Shown: in pieces, positions 1 to 9,894 of the stretch
Layout: every line of letters begins with the position of its first letter
Position numbering within the stretch: position 1 is the first letter of the stretch
Source: Pelargonium nanum
Taxonomy: Eukaryota > Streptophyta > Magnoliopsida > Geraniales > Geraniaceae
DNA: 52,202 nucleotides
Assembly: GCA_036897485.1 (NCBI GenBank)
Contig: JAYMTF010000115.1
Span: 1 to 52,202, forward strand
Direction of reading: 5' to 3'
Notes under the pieces: generated by a model
What the model saw: only the letters and a program-made list of their open reading frames with translations
What the model was told of the DNA's origin: nothing
Database searches by the model: none
Program-made: the position numbers and the translations under genes

Positions 1-245
1 AATTATACCAAATACTTGAAAAAATACATGTAAATAAAATACATGTGTGAATCCTCCTCCTTCTTGTATTGCAATCTATGTGTTACCAATGATAAAATAA
101 GGTTTATATCTAGGCCAAGAAATAAAAAAATACCTAAACGAAATAGGAAATATGAAAATACCTAATCAAACTAGGAAACAATAAACTACTAGAAAGAAAC
201 TAAAAGATTTATCATCTATTTAAATGTAAAATCTTATCATCATCT
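1..245. other. AT-rich intergenic DNA, no gene seen
   Basis: AT-rich sequence upstream of the LEA_2-like gene, with no open frame of note and no recognisable repeat. It probably carries the distal promoter of the gene at 324. Confidence 0.5.
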
Positions 246-253
246 TATAAATA
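246..253 (+). promoter_or_regulatory. Candidate TATA box of the LEA_2-like gene
   Basis: TATAAATA lies about 78 bp before the ATG at 324, a normal plant spacing for a TATA box plus a short leader. This is consensus matching only. Confidence 0.5.
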
Positions 254-323
254 CGATTCAAATACAACAAAACAAATTCATAGTAAAAAATATTCGATCC
301 GCAAGCCTTCAACGAACGAGTCC

Positions 324-1048
324 ATGGGGTGCGGTAGGTGCATCTTTCTCTTGTGTTGGCTCGCAATCTTTATGACCATTGTTGGAGCCATAGTACGTTC
401 CATCTCCAACCTCCCTCCGGCTCGGCCCAAATTCACACTCCAATCCTTCACCCCCTCCCCTTTCCCGGCGCCGCCGCACAACGCCACCGCCGCGGCGGCC
501 GGATATTCGATCAAAGTCACATATTCTTTGTACAACCCTAACAAGCAGTCCATACGTAACCCTACCAAACATGGCCTAATATTGTACCATCACATCAATG
601 CCTCGCTACTGTTACAGGACACTGATGATCATAATCAGACTCTCGGGTCTTACGACGATACGTCTGAGCCGTTGGATCAGCCGGCGGGGGAAGGAGCGTT
701 CTACAGCTGAGTTTTCCGAGCAACGGGACGGCGATGGAGATGAAGAACTGCTCGGAGAAAGATACGGGGAGGTCCGGAGACAATAGGCCATGCAAGAGCT
801 TAGTGTTCACGATGGAGTGGAGTGCCATGGTTAGGTTTGGAGGCAAGACTAAGGGTTCGAGGATGGATGGTTCTTTGAGAGCTGTGTGTAAGGATGTGAA
901 AGTGCTTGTTTATGAGGACTCTACGGAGATCGAGAATGGTTCTAAAGTGTGTAAGGTTGGAGGGTCTTGGGCTACCTTTAGGTATGTGACCAAGATGGAG
1001 TGGATTCTAATTTCTGTCATAATCCTACTCACTTTTATTTTATTATGA
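324..1048 (+). pseudogene. LEA_2 / NDR1-HIN1-like protein, frameshifted
   Basis: Two adjacent frames together read as one late-embryogenesis LEA_2 / NHL-type protein, a family of small membrane-anchored plant proteins often linked to defence and stress. The first frame (324-710) begins MGCGRC, has one N-terminal membrane segment (about residues 5-27), a proline-rich linker, and the family-like YSLYNPNK stretch. It ends in a TGA at 708-710. The second frame (readable from 668, ending at 1048) continues with an Asn- and Cys-containing beta-rich tail. The join needs a one-base change between 668 and 710, where a run of five G (686-690) is a likely slip site. There is no intron signal there. Either the gene is a recent pseudogene or the sequence lost one base. 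The family call is from pattern only and is moderate. Confidence 0.5.
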
Positions 1049-1799
1049 ATGTTGGAGTCGCCGCTGTGCATTTATTTGTGCAGTTTCTTTAATAATATAG
1101 ACTGACAATTCAGATTTTGAATAAGATTAGTTTGAGTTCTCATTGATAAAAGTAATATGAATCTGAACTATTGTGGTATCAAATTTTTTGAAATTTTAGT
1201 ATTAGAAAAGCAAATCGACTTAAAAGTCGGATCAAACGTGTTGGGTGGTACAACATACAAACGGCCTACAACACGCCTGACACGCATAAATTATGTATGC
1301 ATACGATGACTGGCATACAATTCCGAGAATGATACAAAATTCAGTATGGACTGGCATAGAACCCGATGACTTAGCGAGAACATTGGCTACCCCGTTTACA
1401 GACAGACAATTAAAGATAAACTCTATGCTATCAATTTGAACATAAATATCTAAAATATCTCTAATAATTAAACCTAAAAGATAGTAAGCGATTACAGTAT
1501 ATATGAAAAATGTTATTAATCATAAATATTGTATTAAAAAATGCATTAAGTCATTAAAATATATTTGATTTGTGGTATTCTTTTACTGAAATTATTTCGC
1601 ACAAATATTTGAAATATATATTGTTGCTCTGTCACGCTGTTCGAGGAAGAGATCAATTCATCCTTGTGTAATATATTTTAGAACTTTCACAATCAATTAA
1701 TATTGTTTGTAGATAAGATCAATACATAAGTGCTCGGATTGGATTGTTTAATACGATAACGCATGATTCTGGTTTACGCGGTTCACTTGTTTTCCTGCC
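1049..1799. other. Intergenic DNA, nothing recognised
   Basis: AT-rich sequence between the frameshifted LEA_2-like gene and the small gene at 1880. I see no coding pattern, tandem repeat or mobile-element end. Confidence 0.4.
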
Positions 1800-1808
1800 T
1801 ATAAAAAA
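1800..1808 (+). promoter_or_regulatory. Candidate TATA box of the small Tyr-rich gene
   Basis: TATAAAAAA lies about 80 bp before the ATG at 1880. Its position fits a short untranslated leader and supports the small two-exon gene model. Confidence 0.5.
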
Positions 1809-1879
1809 GCAGCAAATAGAAGCTCTATTTACAAATTTATAACTCTCACCATATATACTTAGATCAAAATCGTAAGAGA

Positions 1880-2275
1880 ATGTCTAATTCTAACCGAAAG
1901 AATTATGGTTACGATGATGATATGGCTAGTACCAACTCTGCTGCCATAAATGAAAAAGAATATTCGCGTCAATCAGCAAAACCAAGGCAGCAGGTTTGTA
2001 TCGATTTTCTTCATAAAATACTAACAAAGTTATAATCAATACACACACATACATACATAAACACAATCATAAAACTGGTTTCTGTTGTAATTAACCTTAT
2101 GTGCATGTAGGAATATCAAGCAAGATCTGTGATGAGATCAGAGGTGGCACCGGAGAGACAGTATGTAACCGCACAGGGTTATACAACTTATACTACAGAG
2201 TATATTCAGCCCTCCTCGCAAGGTTATAGGATTGTAATGAGGAAAAAGACTTATTATACCGCCCCAAAAAAATAA
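1880..2275 (+). CDS. Small Tyr/Gln/Arg-rich protein, two exons, unknown function
   Basis: Exon 1 is 1880-1993 (38 codons, ending CAG before GTTTGT) and exon 2 is 2111-2275 (ATGTAG acceptor, 54 codons plus TAA). The intron is 117 nt and falls on a codon boundary. The predicted protein has 91 residues. It begins MSNSNRKNYGYDDD, is polar, has no signal peptide or membrane segment, and is rich in Tyr, Gln, Arg and Lys. Exon 2 holds a YTTYTTEYI stretch and a basic tail ending in KK before the stop. Both exons stay open across a clean intron, and a TATA-like box lies upstream, which argues for a real gene. I do not recognise the family and propose no function. Confidence 0.55.
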
Positions 2276-4978
2276 GACTTGACTACAAAACCGAGTGATT
2301 TAGTGTGCGATAAGTGATGTTCTTGTGGGTGTGTCATATGTGTGTGCACAATTTATTTTGCTCCTATATGCTTTCTTTCCGTTAGTTTGTGTTGCTTGCT
2401 CATGTATTGCATGTGTTATGTTCGATTATGGTTATGCTTTGTGCATGGAATAATATTTATGAGTTCGGTTTTATGAAAGGGTACATGCATACCAATCTTA
2501 TTTCTCTTTTTTAGCGCGAAAAGCTAATAATGTATTTCTTCGATAACGATTAACAAAGACGACATAAAATTAAGTGTTTGAAGACCTACCCGTGTAGACA
2601 ATTCCGACAAAAAGACCGATTATGACCTAGCAACTCGTGGGCTAATCGGTTCGCAGACCAACTCGCAAACAAAAAATCAACGGTACCAAACTGAGTCACA
2701 ATGAAAAAAATATCATGAATGATCAAGCCGAAGGCAACTACAATTGCACTTGGGGCTTATGACAACTACATGAAGGTCTTTGTCAACAGCCCCTCATCAA
2801 CACTCCCTGCAATTACCATTACTGTTGTCATGTGCACACATTGTAAATCTTGACAACACCTTAACTTGGTATCAAGAAATAGCTCGATGTTTTGGCAAAA
2901 GAGACCGCATTCAGCTGTCTGCTATAAACACAAAAAACCGCCACCACTCTAAAAATCTAGAACAGACGTAGCCGTGAGAAAACACTAGTGGCCGAGTCTC
3001 AAAACGGCTATTGTTCTCTCTCTGCTATTTTGTTTATGTTTTGAGTAATACAGAGTATCTGATTTCGATAGACCAATCTTGTATCTCTAATATTTATAAA
3101 AGCAATTTGAGTCACTAAAGTTTGTTAAACAGAGACAGACAAATGTGAGGACATAGACAATGTCAAACACTAATAAACTCATCATTTAAGTAGAAAAGAC
3201 ACTTATTTTAATGAACCTAGACTGCTATGATGATTATATATATCAGGATATAGTTAATAGCAAGATTCATGGTTTTGAGATGTAGTTTGATCAGAAAATG
3301 TAAATTCCAAAGCCGACTCAATTTCAAGGGAAAACTGAAAATTGCAATATGCACTCACAAGACTCAGATATGGAACTCATGGTACGCATAATTTGAAAAC
3401 AAGGAATGTTCTTTATCTTGAAGTATAAAACAGAGAATTCATTACTGATTCAAAACAGTAGTACAGATGAGGTTAAAATTTACAATCAGTTATGTTCAGT
3501 AAATTGAGGAGCGCAAGAGGCTGAAAGTTTAGATACCTATCCAAGAACTGCAATTCATATATATAATCATCAGAGTGATAAAAATCATGTTCGACCATTA
3601 AAAAGTTTAAAAACTGAGTGACAAAGTCATCGAAACAGCCAATTGGTTGGATCAATCGAACGGGTTGACTAACCAATGGTGACATCTAATCCATTTTTCA
3701 TAATATTATTTGTAGGGAGAGAATGGGTCATACCAGTAGCCATTCGTCAAATCAGTGCTGAGAGTCTGAGACTGATCCTTTTTATATATCTTGTACCATT
3801 TAATCTCTGACCACAACTCCTCCAATGGCTTCCTGGCCAGAGTTCGACATTCTGATTGGCATTTCAATCTGAGACTATTGGTAATGCCTGAGCCATCACT
3901 CACCCATCACAAAGCTGTTGCAACTAGCATTAATCAAGTAGATCACCTGAATTAGCATTTTAATACAACTTATTTTAAAAACAGAAATATATAATTGGAC
4001 TACTTAACTTATAAGGCTCACATACTAAATTATTTCCCGATTCCCTTGATAATGTCAATGGTCTAAAAATAATAAAGATGATTCAATCAAATCTCAAAGG
4101 AGAAAGGAAAAAAAAATTCCACTCTCAAGTCGTTGTTTCTGATGTGTGCATGAGCTAGTACTATTACATAAACTTTGAATATAGTGTATCGATGGATAAC
4201 ATAATTAACATTTCAAAATTTCAGAAAGTTCAAGGAAGATTACTTGATTAGCTACAGTATATTAATTAAAGTTCTTCCCAAGAAAGTTTTTTGAAAAATG
4301 TAATTTAGTTGGTGTTATTTGTTAAAAACAACTTTCCACTAACAGCAGAACTTTCAATTCTTGATTTTTTGCTGTGGATTTTTCAATTTTGTTATGGATT
4401 TTAGCTCCATTCATAGGCTTAGCTAGCATTGAGCTTGAATTTTTTTTTGTTTTTTTTTTGAGAAAGTGATGAAAGAATATATTAGTAAGAGATCGAAGCT
4501 TACTGGAAGCTACAACTTACACACATCAATCATTCTCTAATCAGACAATTAATTTTCTAACGTAGCTTCTCACTTCAAAAATTGTTGAAAAAAACAGAAT
4601 AATTAACCAGTGTATAATACCAGTTCCAACTTCTAATTAAATATCTAGTAAATACAGTTGACATTATGTCAATATCACTTCAATTATTATCAGTAAAATG
4701 CTTACATTTGATTTGATGTGATTCTAAAATCCAACTAGTAGCCATGAATTTTCAAATGATCAAACCTTCTATACCATCATCTTCTGCAAGTAGCCTATTC
4801 CAACAATAAGAATTAATTCAATGGTTTTCAAATTGCTCGTGGGTGCAACATCAACAGATGCCGCTATGAATTATTGATCTTATGTTGCTGTTATTGTTTA
4901 CTTAATTTGGGGCATTTGTTTGTACATATTGTCTCATAAGAAGGACGACTTGTGTGTTTATTCAAGAAGGGAACAGAA
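2276..4978. other. Intergenic region with repeat-like fragments
   Basis: No convincing complete gene. Around 3610-3690 there is a fragment (AATTGGTTGGATC-type sequence) resembling the repeat-like sequence in the protease intron near 22435-22560. T-rich tracts occur near 4440-4460. The minus-strand open stretch 3706-3903 is listed separately. The sequence just before 4979 is probably leader and promoter of the NLR gene. Confidence 0.35.
3706..3903 (-). other. Unidentified coding-like fragment
   Basis: A 65-codon minus-strand frame with balanced composition (Trp, Tyr, Arg, Cys) ends ...WYDPFSPYK before a stop. It looks more protein-like than its AT-rich surroundings, but I see no neighbouring exons and recognise no family. 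It may be a decayed gene fragment or chance. Confidence 0.2.
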
Positions 4979-7672
4979 ATGGAAGAGTTTGTAGTCAAGT
5001 TTGTCGCTGAAAAGTTGGTTACACTGCTCACCAAAGAAGCGGGGCTGCTGAGAGGTGTACACAGAGATGTCAGGAGCATCAGTGATGAATTGGAGTTCAT
5101 TGCTGCCATCTTAAAGGAAGCAGAAGCACGGGAGGATAGAGGAGACTCCGATACATTTGAAGTTTTGGTGGTGCAAGTCAGGGACGTAGCTTATCGCATA
5201 GAAGATGTCATGGATGAATACTTCCATCATGTGGCACAGAAGCAGTTCATATCATTCCTCCACAAAACGAGTCATTTCGTTATCAAGTTGAAGAAGCGGT
5301 GTCAATTAGCAAACAAGATTAAAGCAATTAAAACAACTGTTCAAGAAATCAAGAGCAGAGCACACTTTCCAAGGTCCGTTACAACAACACAAGGGGATAG
5401 TAGTGGTGAGCAGATCAACTTTCCAATTGGTTCCCTTTTCATTGGTGAAGATGAGCTTGTTGGTATTGAAGCACCCAAAGATCTAATGTTAGGCTGGTTC
5501 GAGGAGAAAGAAGTCAATCGGATGGTTTATTCACTGGCTGGCATGGGCGGTGTCGGCAAAACCACTCTTGCCAAGATAGTTTTTGACAAACAAATTGGCA
5601 ATTTCGATTGCTATGCTTGGATCACCGTTTCAAAGACATACTCAATGCAGGAGTTGTTGAAAACACTTATACAACAAGTTCATGAAGCTTGCAATGAGCC
5701 GTTGCCAGAAATGGACTTTACGGATCGGTTTAGAGTGATTAAAAAGCTCCAAAGTTTTGTGAAGCAAAAGAGGTATGTTGTTGCTTTTGATGATGTATGG
5801 AGTATCGATATTTTGGAGGATCTGAAAAAAGCTCTGCCTACTAACACGTTAAGCAGTAGAATAATTATCACAACACGTATAGAGGAAGTTGCTAAATCTC
5901 ACGTTAGAAATCGTTTTCATTTGCTGGAACCGCTCCCTTTTAAAGAAGCATGGGATCTTTTTTGCAAAAAGGTGTTCTCATCTGCTTGTCCCCCTCATCT
6001 GCTGAAATTGTCAGACGATATCGTAAAAAAATGTGATGGTCTACCGCTAGCAATTATGGTGGTAGGAGGGGTTTTGTCTACCAAACAAAAAAGTGTTTCT
6101 GAATGGGGAAAGTTTCGTGATAGACTTGTGCACGGGAACTATGAAAAACTTGCCAGAGTATACAGAATTTTGTCACTCAGTTATCATGATCTACCTTATT
6201 ACCTCAAACCTTGTTTGTTATATTTTGGCATGTTTCCTGAAGATTGCTCAATTCGGAGTTCTAGACTAATTCGCCAATGGATTGCAGAGGGTTTTGTGAA
6301 AGAAAGAGGTACAGAGTCCATAGAAGATATTGCGGAAGACTATTTGAAAGAGCTTTTCGGGAGAAGTTTGATTCAAATATCAAAGGTAGACTATTGTTCG
6401 GGCAAAGCTATTGCATATCGAGTCCATGATCTAATATATGACGTTATTCGGAGAATATCTATGAAGCAGAAATTCGGACAACATTCGACGGAAGGTATTC
6501 AAGGACGTCGCTTATCCATTTTGAAAGATGCAAACATTTCTTATGAAAGTCTCAGTGATCCCAAATTCCGTTCGATCTTTTTCTTCCAAATGTTGGAGCT
6601 CCCAAAAAAAGTTACCGTCAAATTGTTTGAAAAATTTAAACTTTTGCAAGTGTTAGACTTTGAAGATGCTCCGTTGAGTGTTCTACCTGATGAAGTGGGA
6701 ATTCTATTCCATTTGAAGTATTTAAGTATAAGAAATACAAAAGTGAAATGTCTTCCCAAGTCTATAGGAAAATTACAGCAGCTAGAAACTCTAGATATGA
6801 AGCAATCTTTCGTGCACAAGATACCGGTCGAGATCAAGAGGCTCCAAAAGTTGCGACATTTCCTAGGTTACCGTTATGATGACAATGCTGCTATCACATT
6901 GGAAAATACAAAAGGAATGAAGATAGAAAAGGGTGGTCTAGGATGTACGGAAACATTGCAGAAACTATCATTCGTTGAAGCAGATGATCAGCAGACTGGG
7001 CTTATTGAGCAACTGGGGAATTTTAGGCAGCTGAGAAAGTTGGGTATCGTCAAACTCACAAATGGAAATGGAGGAGAGTTGTGCAAAGCCATTGAGAACA
7101 TGGCACAACTTCACTCATTAGATGTCACTTCATTGAACAATGAAGTTCTCGATTTGAGTTCAATAACTTCTCCTCCTCCTCTCTCCCGTCTCATGTTGAG
7201 CGGGCGATTAGAGATGTTACCGGATTGGATTTCAAAGCTTCAACATCTAGTTAGAGTCAACCTACGTTGGTCTGGTTTAACTGTTGATCCTCTACCAGCT
7301 CTCCAAGCTTTGCCTAGCTTGTTGGTACTTGGGTTACGTGATGCGTACAATGGCGAGGAATTGCACTTTAAAGGATTTCAAAAGCTGGAGGTGTTAAAAC
7401 TGCGTGACTTGGATGCATTGAAGCAGTTGATAATACATGAAGAGGCATTGCAAAATCTTGAAGAGTTGCATATTGGGCGAAGTCCAGAACTGGTGGTGCC
7501 TTCTGGAATTGAACTCCTCAAAAACTTAAAAGATCTTCAATTTTTTGATATGGAAAAAAATTTCTGTGATCACATATCGAATCAGTATACTACTACAACA
7601 AAAGCAACAATACTTTTCCACTACAAGAGTAGTACTGATCCGCGCAAGTATGGGTACTACTTTGATACTTAA
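4979..7672 (+). CDS. CC-NB-LRR disease resistance protein (RPM1-like)
   Basis: Single-exon gene for an 897-residue intracellular immune receptor. ATG 4979 (MEEFVVKF) is the natural start for this family; the frame is open further upstream but has no earlier ATG. Order: Rx-type coiled coil (about 1-130) with the EDVID-like IEDVMDE at 74-80; NB-ARC with P-loop GMGGVGKTT (188-196), kinase-2 RYVVAFDDVW (265-274), RNBS-B SSRIIITTR (292-300), GLPL (354-357), RNBS-D CLLYFGMFPED (412-422), and VHDL (482-485) in place of MHDL/MHDV; then leucine-rich repeats from about 550 to the end. All nucleotide-binding motifs look intact, so the gene is probably functional. Such receptors sense pathogen effectors or their effects on host proteins; the ligand cannot be told from sequence. 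A likely 3' UTR intron follows. Confidence 0.95.
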   Translation: MEEFVVKFVAEKLVTLLTKEAGLLRGVHRDVRSISDELEFIAAILKEAEAREDRGDSDTFEVLVVQVRDVAYRIEDVMDEYFHHVAQKQFISFLHKTSHFVIKLKKRCQLANKIKAIKTTVQEIKSRAHFPRSVTTTQGDSSGEQINFPIGSLFIGEDELVGIEAPKDLMLGWFEEKEVNRMVYSLAGMGGVGKTTLAKIVFDKQIGNFDCYAWITVSKTYSMQELLKTLIQQVHEACNEPLPEMDFTDRFRVIKKLQSFVKQKRYVVAFDDVWSIDILEDLKKALPTNTLSSRIIITTRIEEVAKSHVRNRFHLLEPLPFKEAWDLFCKKVFSSACPPHLLKLSDDIVKKCDGLPLAIMVVGGVLSTKQKSVSEWGKFRDRLVHGNYEKLARVYRILSLSYHDLPYYLKPCLLYFGMFPEDCSIRSSRLIRQWIAEGFVKERGTESIEDIAEDYLKELFGRSLIQISKVDYCSGKAIAYRVHDLIYDVIRRISMKQKFGQHSTEGIQGRRLSILKDANISYESLSDPKFRSIFFFQMLELPKKVTVKLFEKFKLLQVLDFEDAPLSVLPDEVGILFHLKYLSIRNTKVKCLPKSIGKLQQLETLDMKQSFVHKIPVEIKRLQKLRHFLGYRYDDNAAITLENTKGMKIEKGGLGCTETLQKLSFVEADDQQTGLIEQLGNFRQLRKLGIVKLTNGNGGELCKAIENMAQLHSLDVTSLNNEVLDLSSITSPPPLSRLMLSGRLEMLPDWISKLQHLVRVNLRWSGLTVDPLPALQALPSLLVLGLRDAYNGEELHFKGFQKLEVLKLRDLDALKQLIIHEEALQNLEELHIGRSPELVVPSGIELLKNLKDLQFFDMEKNFCDHISNQYTTTTKATILFHYKSSTDPRKYGYYFDT

Positions 7673-7712
7673 GTTGATTATTCAGATTTATGACACATGT
7701 CCAGTCATGAAG

Positions 7713-7971
7713 GTTAGTTTTCTTTTCCATTGTAAGGTTTTAATAAGGTGCCTCATTGATTATGATTGTTAGTGTTTTATTGCTGAAGTTTGTTAGTTCC
7801 ATTAGGCTCGCACGAGAGAAGCAGAAGCTCTGATATTTGCTGTCAATGTATATGCGTAAGTTCACTTCATCTTTAATTAAAAAAAAATTCAACTTATATA
7901 TGTACAAATTGAGCACTACTGACACTTACAATGGTTACTTACACGTACTTTTTTTCTTCTCTTCAAATCAG
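7713..7971 (+). other. Probable 3' UTR intron of the NLR gene
   Basis: ATGAAG|GTTAGT at 7713 and a pyrimidine-rich acceptor (TTCTTCTCTTCAAATCAG) ending at 7971 frame a 259-nt intron. The donor lies 40 nt after the stop codon, closer than the roughly 50 nt usually needed to trigger nonsense-mediated decay. Consensus evidence only. Confidence 0.4.
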
Positions 7972-8387
7972 GTTTTACTCCAGAAATGTAATATCCGGAC
8001 TGCTGGAGCTTGGTTGATTCATATTATGCTATGCAATTTTTGTTGTTATTGTTGTTTGGTGTACTAGTACTACCTATTTTCCCTGGATATTGGATCTGTT
8101 GTTTTTACAGTCATGAATAAGACATTATGTTTGTGTACTAGTACAACTTCAGACATAGAAACTTGATTTATCTATGTTCTCCCCCCAAAAAAAATCCCCT
8201 TTTTAAGAGTAAGCTATCATATGATTGATATATATCAATTTGGGGAAAGAGAGAAAGCCCTAATTGCAATTGGTGCTTGGGAATTTTCACATGAAGTAGG
8301 AAAGGTTGGAAAATCATTTGAGTGAACAAATTCACGCACATAACATATATAGATAAGCATAGAACTAGGGCATTTTGGAAATTTACA

Positions 8388-8406
8388 ACAACAACAACAA
8401 CAACAG
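8388..8406 (+). repeat. (CAA)n microsatellite
   Basis: About six copies of the trinucleotide ACA/CAA in a row within noncoding DNA. Confidence 0.8.
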
Positions 8407-8492
8407 AAGCAAATTTAATATAAGAACCCTAAAACCAGTGAAAACAAGAGATTGAGAAGAAAGAATCAGAGAAATATGTAGAGACGGAGACT

Positions 8493-8788
8493 TACTTGCA
8501 AGTTGCAGAGTTTGAAGAAGTTCCGGGAGGTGAGGAACCACCATCTACGCGCAAATCAACCAACAATCAGAACCGACATTTCTGTCTCTCTAGTTCTTCT
8601 TGAAGTGAGAATGAAGCTGAAGCTGAAGCTGTGACAGAATCAGAGCACTGTTGGTCCTCAAAGACATGGTAACAGCAAAAGGTCTTCAAATTGTTAATAT
8701 AAACCGAGGAAAATGACACATTTGCACCAAGTGTAGACAATAATAGTGACGACATTCTTTGATGACGTGAGAATAATATTTCACACAA
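8493..8788 (-). other. Orphan first-exon-like segment, minus strand
   Basis: On the minus strand an open frame (8788-8567) contains MSSLLLSTLGANVSF, a serine-rich start reminiscent of an organelle transit peptide, and closes with a stop. Just beyond it, a stretch ends in CTTGCAA|GTAAGTC, a strong donor (plus-strand 8489-8499). No later exon can be found on that strand before the NLR gene. It may be a truncated gene copy, a noncoding transcript, or chance. No family is recognised. Confidence 0.25.
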
Positions 8789-9430
8789 ACAATATTCGAA
8801 GAAATCTAGAGAGAATTATTGATTGCAATGAATCAATATATGGAAATAATTTGAGAATGAGGTATCTATAATGGTGACTCATCTGACGAGATGGTAGTAT
8901 GTTATCATTTGCTTGCGTTGCAGGGGCATGTGAGGAACCTCCCAATTTATTCATTCGGATGTGTTTACTATGATTCGGGAGCCCTTCGAGTTTCACTTTC
9001 GAAGTGTTTTCCTGAGAAGCGCCCATCGTTATGAATGATGTCCTCGTGTTTCATGAGGCCTCGATCTCCCCTTATCCTTTAAGAAATAATGAGTGCAGGA
9101 CGGCTCTTAGAGAGTTTCCACTTCTTCGAATAAGATAATGCATCTAGTATGCTTTGAAAGTGCGATCATGTCAAGTGTTGGAGTAGTTTAAGGAATTCGC
9201 TTGGCAACATAAGTGAATGTACTCTTAAGAGTATTGTTTGAAGTCATGTAGCGGCATTCTCATAATTACTATTAAAAGTCACATGAAACTCTCAGGAGTA
9301 CTTCCGCTTTCATTAGCTTGTTCATAGTGTGCGAGCAAAATGTGGTCCTCATAATTCACGCGTCGACATTTCATTGAGTATTTTAGCTTATGATTGTTAT
9401 TATTATTTATCATTAGTTACTACAAACAAT
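8780..9430. repeat. Possible decayed mobile-element sequence
   Basis: This stretch has a higher G+C content than its surroundings and short broken frames (for example minus-strand 9026-8781), but no splice structure or conserved domain. The look is that of an old transposable-element body. I found no terminal repeats and cannot name a family. Confidence 0.2.
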
Positions 9431-9894
9431 GTTAATTTAACGATATCACACCCAAGTAGAATTGTTGCTTTGTTTTAGTTCATCTTCTAGTGCCTTTTTT
9501 TTTTTATTCTTGGGGTTGTTGTAGGATGCCTCCCAAAAAGATAAAGTTCATTGGCTCACCTAGTGCCATGTTGTAATAAAATTTCATTGTGTGGAACTCA
9601 TGAGTTTCAGGAATGTAGAACCCGCAAGCGCTTTTAGAATTTTTTTGAAATTTCGGAACTGAGTCTTAGTGTAAGACGGTATGGAGTGAGATTTTGGAAG
9701 GACAAACTTCGGTTTTGAGATATTTAAAAGGTAAAGCGTCAGAGAAGAGAATGAAGGGAAGAACAAGAAGGTATTTTTCCGAATTCTGTTTTTTTCCTTT
9801 CTTGACCATTACTGTTCCGATTTGACTTTCCTGTTGTCCTCTGTAAACCCAAAAGCCCATTGTCACTCACCAGACTCCGCTATCAGTTTCCACC

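Noticed and set aside
2780..2971. 63-codon plus-strand frame in the 2.7-kb gap
   Set aside because: Low-complexity composition, no splice partner and no family likeness; consistent with chance.
4952..4978. Upstream extension of the NLR frame by nine codons
   Set aside because: The extension begins with GTG; the first ATG at 4979 gives the usual CC-NLR N-terminus.
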